37,689 nt of DNA, taken from the NCBI GenBank assembly GCA_003218395.1, contig QHNJ01000160.1, positions 1 through 37,689 on the forward strand, written 5' to 3'. Shown one piece after another: positions 31,788-37,689 of this stretch (the stretch's first letter is position 1; the number at the start of each line of letters is the position of its first letter). Position numbers and translations under genes: made by a program. The notes under the pieces were generated by a model, which had not been told where the DNA came from, did not search any database, and was given only the letters and a program-made list of their open reading frames with translations. The stretch is from Verrucomicrobiota bacterium. GTDB lineage: Bacteria > Verrucomicrobiota > Verrucomicrobiia > Chthoniobacterales > UBA10450.

Positions 31788-32831
31788 GTGGAATTCTCCG
31801 CGCGCTCACGGCCGAAGCGGACTGCTCTTACGGCGATCGCTTCGCCTGCCAGTTCGCTCGCTCAAGTCGCGCGGCTGGTTCAGCCGCATCTTGAAGAGGT
31901 AGAGACGCGCATTGCACAACAGGCGGCGGCTTTTGATCCGGCGCTTGAAGGCTATGTTGTATATGCAGTCGGCAGTCGCGGCAAACGCCTTCGCCCGCTT
32001 CTGGCTCTTCTCGCAGGCGGCGCTACCGGCAAGATCAGCTCGAATCATGTCGATCTTGCCGTAATCGTGGAGCTCATCCACATCGCCACGCTCGTGCACG
32101 ACGACGTGATGGATGAAGCGGAACGGCGGCGCGCTCAGCCCACCGCGAACGCGCGCTGGGGAAATTCGCTTAGCGTTTTGCTGGGCGACTGTCTGTTCGC
32201 ACACGCGCTCACGTTATCGACGAATTTCCAAAACGCAGACATCGGTCGCGCCATCGCGCGCACGGCCGCGACGGTTTGCTCAGGCGAGATGATCCAGACG
32301 CAACGCCGGTTCGATCTCACTCTGACCGTCCAGGATTATTTGCGCATCGTTGAAATGAAAACTGGATCGCTTTTCTCCACTGCAGCGGAATTGGCCGCGC
32401 TCATTAGCGAGGCCGATCCCAACGTGATCGAAACATTCAAAAATTTCGGGTTTCAAATCGGGACGGCGTATCAGATTTACGATGATTGCGTCGATCTTGC
32501 CGGCAGCGAGAGCGCGACTGGCAAAACGCTCGGCACCGATTTGCGAAAGGGCAAATTTACGCTGCCGATTTTGATTTTCCTGCGTTCCGCCTCGGAGTTC
32601 GAGCGGGAACGCTGTTGCCAGCTTGTGCTTGAAGAACAGGTCGACGAAATGATTGAGCTCTTGAAGAATGGCGCGAACGACGGAGCGCTCAACGAATCCA
32701 TCGACGCGGGTAGCGATCTGATTCGCGGAGCGCAAATCGCATTGGATGGAATCGAGTCCAATCCTTACGCCGATGCACTGTTCTCTCTCGGCGATGCATT
32801 GTGCGAACTGTTCGATCAACTTCGCGTCTGA
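31788..32831 (+). CDS. Trans-polyprenyl diphosphate synthase (long-chain type)
   Basis: The 347-residue, all-alpha prenyltransferase has GSRGKRLRPLLALLAGG, the first aspartate-rich motif LVHDDVMDEAERRR, GDCLFAHAL, MKTGSLFSTAAELAAL and the second aspartate-rich motif AYQIYDDCVDLAG, followed by GTDLRKGKFTLPILI. It makes the polyprenyl chain for quinones, or possibly another long-chain prenyl diphosphate. Small residues before the first DD motif fit a long-chain product. I prefer the GTG start at 31788; a TTG at 31752 coincides with a -35 box. Element P11 follows the stop by four bases. Confidence 0.9.
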   Translation: MEFSARSRPKRTALTAIASPASSLAQVARLVQPHLEEVETRIAQQAAAFDPALEGYVVYAVGSRGKRLRPLLALLAGGATGKISSNHVDLAVIVELIHIATLVHDDVMDEAERRRAQPTANARWGNSLSVLLGDCLFAHALTLSTNFQNADIGRAIARTAATVCSGEMIQTQRRFDLTLTVQDYLRIVEMKTGSLFSTAAELAALISEADPNVIETFKNFGFQIGTAYQIYDDCVDLAGSESATGKTLGTDLRKGKFTLPILIFLRSASEFERERCCQLVLEEQVDEMIELLKNGANDGALNESIDAGSDLIRGAQIALDGIESNPYADALFSLGDALCELFDQLRV

Positions 32832-32835
32832 TGAA

Positions 32836-32906
32836 AATGTGGGAGGGACCCTGGTGTCCCGACTCTTAGCAACCTCCAATCACGGCACTGAGGCCGTTCC
32901 CACATT
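32836..32906. repeat. Palindromic element P11 abutting the radC start
   Basis: The perfect 9-bp ends are AATGTGGGA (32836-32844) and TCCCACATT (32898-32906). Inner hairpins are GGGAC-cctgg-tGTCCC and CGGC-actgag-GCCG. It starts four bases after the polyprenyl synthase stop, and its last base directly precedes the radC ATG. Confidence 0.85.
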
Positions 32907-33602
32907 ATGTCGCAGCTCAAAATCCGCGAGATGCCGCAGGATGAGCGGCCGCGAGAAAAGTTACTCGCACGAGGTCCCGATGCTCTGACCAACGCGGAAT
33001 TGATCGCAATTCTACTGCGCACCGGCAGGCGTGGAATGAATGTGGTAGAGGTAGCGCGCGAGCTGCTCAACAAATACAAATCGTTTGCGGAGTTGAGCCG
33101 ATGTTCGGTCAAGGAACTTCGCGAAATCAAGGGAATCGGTCCGGCTAAAGCGTTGGAACTAGTGGCGGCGTTTAATCTCGGAAAGCGTTTCGCCCAGGAG
33201 CCATTGTCCCAGCAAAAACTTGATTCGCCGGAATTGATCCACCAATTACTGGGCGGTGAAATGCGAATGCTGCGAACCGAATCGCTTCGCGTTGTGTTGC
33301 TCGACACTCGTTATCGTTTAATGCGCATCGAAGCTGTTTCGACTGGAAGTATGAATGAGAGCATCGCGCATCCGCGCGAAATTTTTCGGCCCGCCATTAC
33401 TTACTCGGCTTATGCCGTGATCGTCGTTCACAATCACCCCTCTGGCGACGCCTCACCAAGTCAGACAGACCACAGTCTGACGAGACGTTTGGCTGAGGCC
33501 GCCGAATTATTGCAGATCAAATTGCTGGATCACATCATCATCGGCGCGCCCTCGGACGGGAATCCCGGTTACTTCAGCTTCAAGGAGGCAGGTGTGTTAT
33601 GA
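32907..33602 (+). CDS. radC: RadC family JAB/MPN-domain protein
   Basis: The 231-residue protein has an N-terminal helix-hairpin-helix region (LREIKGIGPAKALELVAAFN). The C-terminal JAMM metalloprotease-like domain has VIVVHNHPSGDASPSQTD, where two His and one Asp bind zinc. RadC was named for DNA repair, but its cellular role is unsettled. MSQLKIREMPQDERPREKLL is the canonical N-terminus. The ATG at 32907 touches the end of palindromic element P11 and has no Shine-Dalgarno sequence of its own. It may be leaderless or depend on read-through from the polyprenyl synthase gene. Confidence 0.95.
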   Translation: MSQLKIREMPQDERPREKLLARGPDALTNAELIAILLRTGRRGMNVVEVARELLNKYKSFAELSRCSVKELREIKGIGPAKALELVAAFNLGKRFAQEPLSQQKLDSPELIHQLLGGEMRMLRTESLRVVLLDTRYRLMRIEAVSTGSMNESIAHPREIFRPAITYSAYAVIVVHNHPSGDASPSQTDHSLTRRLAEAAELLQIKLLDHIIIGAPSDGNPGYFSFKEAGVL

Positions 33603-33620
33603 ATAGGCTCTGTGTTTCTC

Positions 33621-33720
33621 GTCTCTCCCCTTGCTCAAGGGTAGAGGGGTTTCATGCAGCGCATCCCAAATCAACCCTCACCCTCCCCTCTCCATTTCGT
33701 AGGGAGAGGGGACTGCATGC
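33621..33720. repeat. Compound hairpin element P13 between radC and lpxA
   Basis: It contains CCCTTG-ct-CAAGGG (33628-33641) and a perfect 10-bp stem TCCCCTCTCC...GGAGAGGGGA (33684-33712). A separate CATGCAG/CTGCATG pair (33653-33659, 33713-33719) encloses the second stem. It fills most of the 153-bp gap between radC and the lpxA start. An open frame beginning at 33654 runs through it but is not lpxA coding sequence. Confidence 0.65.
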
Positions 33721-33755
33721 ACGCGCACAGCTGCTTCATACTTCCTACGGTTAGT

Positions 33756-34562
33756 ATGAGGGACGTAAAGATTCATCCGACGGCTCTTGTCGATCCAGGC
33801 GCGCGAATCGGCGCCGATGTCGAGGTCGGTCCGTTTTCGATGATCGGCCCACAGGCGGTAATCGGTAATAGCACGATCGTGCAATCGCACGTTGTCATTG
33901 AAGGCGATGTGACGATCGCCACAGGCAATTTTATCGGACACGGCGCGATTATCGGCGCGCGGCCCCAAGATCTTTCCTTTTCGCCGGACCGGAAAACGAA
34001 GGTCGTGATCGGCAACGACAATGTCATTCGCGAGTATTGCACGATCCATCGTGGGAGTCCCAACGGCAGCGTCACTAGAATTGGCAACAACAATTTTCTG
34101 ATGGCGGGCGCGCACATCGGGCACAATTGCCTCATTGGAAACAATGTCATCATCGCGAACAATTGTTTATTGGCTGGACATGTGCGCGTGGACGACGGCG
34201 CGTTTCTCGGCGGCGGATCGACATTTCACCAGTTCATGCACATCGGGCGACTGGTGATGGTGCAGGGCAGCTCCGCCTTTGGTAAGGACCTGCCACCGTT
34301 CGTCATTGCGGCAGAACGCAATTCTGTCTTTGGAGTAAACGTGGTTGGGCTGCGGCGCGCTGGCTTCAGCGTACAAGATCGAGATGAACTTAAAGCCGCC
34401 TTCAAATTACTTTACATGAGCGGGCTGAATATCTCGCAGGCACTGGAGAAAGCCGCTGCGATGGAATTTGGCGCTGCCGCGCGAGAATTTTTCGCATTCG
34501 TCGCGCCAGCAAGGAAACGCGGAATCTGCCCTTACAAGAGCGGCGCGACCGAAGAGATGTAA
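33756..34562 (+). CDS. lpxA: Acyl-ACP--UDP-N-acetylglucosamine O-acyltransferase LpxA
   Basis: The 268-residue protein is a left-handed beta-helix of hexapeptide repeats starting at VKIHPTALVDPGARIGADVE. It has the LpxA-specific IHRGSPNGSVTRIGNNN and the catalytic His region FLMAGAHIGHNCLIGNN (His123). The C-terminal helical domain contains NVVGLRRAGFS. It starts lipid A synthesis by acylating UDP-GlcNAc in the cytoplasm. I chose ATG 33756 because MRDVKIHP is the family start; the longer frame from 33654 translates repeat P13. No lpxD, fabZ or lpxB is adjacent. Confidence 0.96.
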   Translation: MRDVKIHPTALVDPGARIGADVEVGPFSMIGPQAVIGNSTIVQSHVVIEGDVTIATGNFIGHGAIIGARPQDLSFSPDRKTKVVIGNDNVIREYCTIHRGSPNGSVTRIGNNNFLMAGAHIGHNCLIGNNVIIANNCLLAGHVRVDDGAFLGGGSTFHQFMHIGRLVMVQGSSAFGKDLPPFVIAAERNSVFGVNVVGLRRAGFSVQDRDELKAAFKLLYMSGLNISQALEKAAAMEFGAAAREFFAFVAPARKRGICPYKSGATEEM

Positions 34563-34565
34563 ATC

Positions 34566-34629
34566 TAGGTAGAGCTCGATCCCCGAGCGAATCGACGAGT
34601 TCGACTGACGGCTCGGAGAGCCATTCCTA
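34566..34629. repeat. Palindromic element P12 between lpxA and pgeF
   Basis: The ends are TAGG (34566) and CCTA (34629), with hairpins GCTCG-atccc-CGAGC and GGCTC-gga-GAGCC, plus CGAA/TTCG in the middle. The right end, read on the minus strand as TAGG, provides the stop codon of pgeF. Its left part is similar to P6. Confidence 0.65.
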
Positions 34630-35286
34630 CGTGAGACCGAGCAAAGCGAGCATGCGACCGGTTTTTCCTTTCTCGGCCCGGTAGGAATAGTAGCGATCGA
34701 CATCACATGCCGTGCAGAGACCGCTATCGTGAATTTGGGAAACGCCTTTAGATCGGCACTGGCGAATAATCTCGGCGGCGAAATCGGTCTCGTAATGCGG
34801 TGGACGAATACAGGGGCTGAGTTGCACGATCATGTCGGGCGGAGTCGATCCGAATCTTTTCTTCATTTGCTCAATCGCTTTAGCGACGATCGCAATCTCA
34901 GTTCCCTTTCTTCCAGAATGCACCAGGCCGATCGCGGGCGTTTTTGGATCGACGATATAAACCGCGCAGCAATCCGCGACGTGAATGCCAAGCAGCACTC
35001 CGCGTTGATTGGTGATGAGCGCATCGCATGCCGTGAAATGTCTGTCCGATTCAATCGGTTCATCCACGATTGCTATTTTATCGCCGTGAACTTGCTCGGC
35101 GATCAGCAGCGGCCAATCGCCGAATCCACTAGCATGACGAATCTGCCAGTGTGCCCTCTCAAGCCGCGCTAATGCTTTCGCTTTATTGTGCGAAACATCG
35201 ATCCCAGCGATTCGCCGCGTAAAAACATGGCGACAATTCGGCAGCCGTGCCAATGCAGCGAAATGTTCAACAGGCAGCAGCTGCAC
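34627..35286 (-). CDS. pgeF: Polyphenol oxidase/laccase-domain protein (PgeF, YfiH family)
   Basis: The 219-residue protein has the family zinc-site motifs LLIAEQVHGDKI, GIHVADCCAVYIVD and GLVHSGRKGTEI. Its C-terminal segment LSPCIRPPHYETDF and LCTACDVDRYYSYR also fits. Family members act as purine nucleoside phosphorylase/adenosine deaminase and in peptidoglycan quality control, and were formerly called multicopper oxidases. The usual His-x-Gly-Trp-Arg is HSGRKG here. The stop TAG (34627-34629) is formed by the end of palindromic element P12, so the last residues may be element-derived. The start is at 35286, before a 79-bp gap from the TolC-like gene. Confidence 0.85.
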   Translation of the reverse strand: MQLLPVEHFAALARLPNCRHVFTRRIAGIDVSHNKAKALARLERAHWQIRHASGFGDWPLLIAEQVHGDKIAIVDEPIESDRHFTACDALITNQRGVLLGIHVADCCAVYIVDPKTPAIGLVHSGRKGTEIAIVAKAIEQMKKRFGSTPPDMIVQLSPCIRPPHYETDFAAEIIRQCRSKGVSQIHDSGLCTACDVDRYYSYRAEKGKTGRMLALLGLT

Positions 35287-35305
35287 TAAATCGATTAACT
35301 GGAAT

Positions 35306-35340
35306 AGATGTCTCGACCCATTTGCCTTCGCTCAAGGCAA
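35306..35340 (-). repeat. Interspersed repeat R6 plus hairpin between the TolC-like gene and pgeF
   Basis: AGATGTCTCGACCC resembles the first half of R3/R4. It is followed by a perfect 7-bp hairpin TTGCCTT-cgctc-AAGGCAA (35322-35340). It lies downstream of the TolC-like gene on its strand. A terminator is possible, but no T-run is present. Confidence 0.4.
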
Positions 35341-35365
35341 GCTCTTGCTCGAGAAGACAATGGAT

Positions 35366-37033
35366 CTACCGCGATAAGCTGGACTTTGGCTTTCCCGTGG
35401 CATCGACATCGCTCCCCGTATAGTACGTTTTCGTTCGCGTCGCCCGCGGCGTGAGGTTGGCGAACGATTCGGTGTAGGTACTCTGCGCTCCGGTGGCCCG
35501 GTCAAAATCCGCGAGGGATGAATTGTATCCGACAAGCGCTTGCAAACGCGTCGATTGCGCAGTGAGCAACTGCACCTGTGCGTTGAGGACATCTAACTGC
35601 ACGCCTGCGCCGGCGTCGAGCCGGGCTTTGGCCAGGCGTAGCGCTTCCTCGGCCTGCTCCACATTTTTTTCCTGGCTCTTAATAAGCTCGCGGTTCTGCT
35701 GCAAATTTGAATACGCGGTCTGCACTTCCAACTCAACCTGCCGAACATCATCGTCGTAAGTGATCTTGGTTTCCGAAAGAAGCGCGCGCTGTTGTTGGAC
35801 CTGGCCATAAATTGCGCCGCTGTCCCAAATCGGCATGCTGCCCTGTACCTGTGCGATCCAACCCTTGGAAATATCGTGCCAGCTTGAGTTAGTTGGTGAA
35901 CTGACCCATTCGCCGCCCCCGGTTGTGGTGATGGTTGGGAGAAGCTGGCCCGCTGTCGCACGCACTTGCTGGAGTTGGTTCAAGACGTTTGCACGCGCCT
36001 GTTTGAGAAACGGCCGTCTTTGCTTCCCGATCTCGATCGCGTCGGCCAGGTTGATGGTGCGCGGGATGTATGGCATTTCACCTACAACTTCCAAGGGCGG
36101 GTTTTCACCGCGTCGTGGCTGAAAATCGAGGCCGATAGTCTTGGCCAGAGTAAGGTTCGATATTCGATAGTTGTTTTGCGCGGTGATCAGCTGCGGAAGC
36201 TGATTGTAGAGTGCCACTTCCGCCTGTAGCACGTTAAACCGCGGAACTGTTCCCGCTTCAAAGCGGTTCTGCTGGTCCTTCAACTGAGTTTCCAGCAAGT
36301 GCACCGATTGCTCCTGAACTTTGATGAGCTCTCGATTGACCACTACCTGGTAGAACTGCGTCTTCACGGTCGCGAGGAGTTGGTCCAGAACATTGCGGAA
36401 CGCGAAGTAGGCGCTGTCTCTTTGAAAAAACGTGCCGCGAATCGACGGCCAGGTTGTGCCGTTAAAAACCAGCTGCGTTCCAAGGACGGAAATGTTGTAG
36501 GATATATCGCTTAGTTCAGTGCTCTTGACGGTTGGCGTCGGTGATGGGTCGGCCGGGGGTTGGACATTGCTCACTTGCGATGGGGGCGAGTCAATAAGGG
36601 ACGAGGATAGCGTCGTTCCCGTGGTCGTCGCAGCCGTGGCCGTCGCAGCCGTGGCCGTCGCACCCGTGATCGTCGCACCCGTGGTCGTCGGACCGGTGGT
36701 CGTCGTACCCGTACCTCCCAATATCCGGGCGCCAATCAGGTTCGGATCAGTCCATTCAAAAGTCCCGTTTACACTGATGTTCGGCAGCGCCTGCGCGCGG
36801 ACTTGAATGATGACGCCTTTCGTTCGTTTGATCTCCTGTTCGGCGTTGAGGAGAGTCGGGTTGCGCTGCAGCGCCGTCAGGATCGCTTGATCAAGAGTAA
36901 AAGTGGGGACCTTGCGGGCCAAAGATGTTTCGCTGCTTGCCGATGTCGATCCCTCGCCTGTGCCGGCGCGCGCCGCTGAGCTTGCAGCAATCACCGCAGC
37001 GGCGAACCGGGATATTACAAGATATTTTCGCAT
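35366..37033 (-). CDS. TolC-family outer membrane efflux protein with Thr-rich pentapeptide repeats
   Basis: The 555-residue protein has a signal peptide (MRKYLVISRFAAAVIAASSA). It then has two TolC-type repeats of long coiled-coil helices, each ending near the family patterns VEQAEEALRLAKARLDAGAG and LLETQLKDQQNRFEAGTVPR. It forms the outer membrane channel of a tripartite efflux or type I export system. A tract around residues 105-145 (for example TTTTGPTTTGATITGATATA) is an insertion made of 15-bp repeats, probably in an exposed loop. Upstream on the same strand is a MarR regulator. No adaptor or inner-membrane pump gene lies downstream in the window. Confidence 0.9.
   Translation of the reverse strand: MRKYLVISRFAAAVIAASSAARAGTGEGSTSASSETSLARKVPTFTLDQAILTALQRNPTLLNAEQEIKRTKGVIIQVRAQALPNISVNGTFEWTDPNLIGARILGGTGTTTTGPTTTGATITGATATAATATAATTTGTTLSSSLIDSPPSQVSNVQPPADPSPTPTVKSTELSDISYNISVLGTQLVFNGTTWPSIRGTFFQRDSAYFAFRNVLDQLLATVKTQFYQVVVNRELIKVQEQSVHLLETQLKDQQNRFEAGTVPRFNVLQAEVALYNQLPQLITAQNNYRISNLTLAKTIGLDFQPRRGENPPLEVVGEMPYIPRTINLADAIEIGKQRRPFLKQARANVLNQLQQVRATAGQLLPTITTTGGGEWVSSPTNSSWHDISKGWIAQVQGSMPIWDSGAIYGQVQQQRALLSETKITYDDDVRQVELEVQTAYSNLQQNRELIKSQEKNVEQAEEALRLAKARLDAGAGVQLDVLNAQVQLLTAQSTRLQALVGYNSSLADFDRATGAQSTYTESFANLTPRATRTKTYYTGSDVDATGKPKSSLSR
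36620..36715 (-). repeat. 15-bp tandem repeat within the TolC-like gene
   Basis: Six full units of a 15-bp motif (CGTGGTCGTCGCAGC on the plus strand, with one to three changes per copy) and a partial seventh run from 36620 to 36715. The units encode pentapeptides of the form (G/A)-x-T-x-T. As the unit length is a multiple of three, copy-number change would keep the frame. Confidence 0.85.
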
Positions 37034-37100
37034 AAAGAAGATTTAGCCCGAGAGATTAGCCGCGTAATCGTGAGCGCGTAGATTCAAGCTGCGCGCTTTT

Positions 37101-37121
37101 CACTGTGGTGTGATAACACTG
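37101..37121. promoter_or_regulatory. Candidate operator between marR-like and TolC-like genes
   Basis: GTGT-gata-ACAC is a perfect short palindrome (37108-37119) within CACTGTGGTGTGATAACACT. MarR proteins bind palindromes of about this size, and the site lies just upstream of the TolC-like gene. This is a guess from one short palindrome. Confidence 0.25.
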
Positions 37122-37139
37122 CCGGCCAATAGATGAAAA

Positions 37140-37652
37140 TCATTTCGATTGGCAGTAATCATAAATTTTACTGTAAATCTCCAACCATGCCTTTTGTTCG
37201 TCGGGGCTGAGGTGTTCCAAGATTTTTATCAGATTGCCAACCATTTCCTCGCGAATGCGGCGGACGAGAGCCGAACCCTTTGGCGTGATGCAGACCATTA
37301 CCTTGCGACGGTCTTCGCGCGCGACCGAGCGCATGACGTAACCGAGATTTTCTAGCCGCGCGACCAGACCGCTCGCCGCCGCCGTGGTGTGCCCCATTTT
37401 CTGTGCGATCGCGGACATGGTGAGGACTTCTTTCTGGTCGAGAAAAGCGAGAAGAAAAAATTGCGGAAAGGAAACGTTGCCCGGCGCAAGCTCCTTGCAC
37501 AGATGCAGCACGAAACAGCGCTGCATTTCCAAAACAATATGCGAAAGCCGTTCCGCATCCGCACGAATTTGATCGGTCGGACTTCGTGCAAACGCGGTGA
37601 CGATTCCGGTATTCAAGGCGATTAAGCTAAAAATGGGCGCATAGCCTGTCAA
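37140..37652 (-). CDS. MarR-family transcriptional regulator
   Basis: The protein of up to 170 residues has a MarR winged helix: VSFPQFFLLAFLDQKEVLTM, SAIAQKMGHTTAAASGLVAR with LENLGYVMRS (recognition helix) and REDRRKVMVCITPKG (wing). A C-terminal dimerisation helix follows. It probably represses the TolC-like gene 106 bp downstream on the same strand. The start is uncertain. The longest frame begins at a TTG (37652) that also reads as a -35 box TTGACA with a weak TAGCTT 17 bp later, so the true start may be the TTG at 37616. Only three dozen bases remain to the right edge. Confidence 0.88.
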   Translation of the reverse strand: MTGYAPIFSLIALNTGIVTAFARSPTDQIRADAERLSHIVLEMQRCFVLHLCKELAPGNVSFPQFFLLAFLDQKEVLTMSAIAQKMGHTTAAASGLVARLENLGYVMRSVAREDRRKVMVCITPKGSALVRRIREEMVGNLIKILEHLSPDEQKAWLEIYSKIYDYCQSK

Positions 37653-37689
37653 ACCCCTTAGCCGAAAGAATTGGCTAATCCCAAAGCTG

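Noticed and set aside
32280-32879. A 199-codon minus-strand frame over the polyprenyl synthase gene
   Set aside because: The plus strand carries both aspartate-rich motifs of the synthase; the minus frame has no domain.
33654-33755. N-terminal extension of LpxA by 34 residues
   Set aside because: It translates repeat P13 and is not part of the LpxA fold; the ATG at 33756 gives the canonical start.
5294-34629. The palindromic elements read as a CRISPR array
   Set aside because: They are scattered at gene junctions, differ in sequence and have no regular spacer pattern or cas genes.

Overview
The window is chromosomal DNA of a Gram-negative bacterium. It carries an outer-membrane assembly lipoprotein-like factor, lpxA, an MsbA-type flippase, LPS-type glycosyltransferases and a TolC-type channel. 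My best guess is a soil Verrucomicrobiota (Chthoniobacterales/Spartobacteria-like). This is inference: it rests on the SdhCAB type (b558 cytochrome), the scattered four-helix-bundle gene, and dense short palindromic repeats of a kind I associate with such genomes. No rRNA, tRNA, CRISPR array, phage or transposase gene was seen.

Layout. 1-5.3 kb: partial BamD-like gene (-), DUF72 (+), PHP phosphatase and a BsuPI-like secreted protein (-), a small exported SecD-head-like protein (+), a broken DUF4440 gene (-), and an M23 peptidase (+). 5.4-7.4 kb: molybdopterin operon moaA-moaC-mogA (-). 7.4-9.5 kb: lipoprotein and UbiD decarboxylase (+). 9.5-15.4 kb (-): lepA, lepB, an unknown polytopic membrane protein and a squalene/phytoene synthase, then two small exported proteins that share a C-terminal motif. 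15.6-17.9 kb (+): FHA, HAD, STAS and a frameshifted cupin. 17.9-23.4 kb: envelope glycan block with two GT4 enzymes, a GT9 enzyme and msbA. 23.4-25.1 kb: DUF1802, PHP and DUF1330. 25.2-29.1 kb: sdhC-sdhA-[four-helix-bundle cassette]-sdhB. 29.2-34.6 kb: ispE (-), pyrF, lplA-like, polyprenyl synthase, radC and lpxA (+). 34.6-37.7 kb (-): pgeF, a TolC-like gene and a MarR regulator.

Genes that work together: moaA/moaC/mogA build molybdopterin. sdhCAB form succinate:quinone oxidoreductase; the UbiD-family enzyme and the polyprenyl synthase plausibly feed quinone synthesis, and IspE supplies isoprenoid precursors. LpxA, the glycosyltransferases and MsbA make and move lipid A/LPS. MarR sits just upstream of the TolC-like gene on the same strand.

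The most striking content is not a gene. At least 13 short palindromic elements (about 30-100 bp, most with inverted ends such as GTAGG/CCTAC and internal hairpins) and six copies of a second interspersed repeat fill many gene junctions. They sit exactly at gene boundaries: several start on the stop codon of the upstream gene, others abut the start codon of the next gene, and the second repeat seems to supply the start codon of two genes. One 54-bp element lies in frame inside the lipoate-ligase-like gene and encodes 18 residues, like the coding palindromic elements known from Rickettsia. A four-helix-bundle gene flanked by inverted GTTGAGAG repeats has landed between sdhA and sdhB and separates sdhB from its probable ribosome-binding site.
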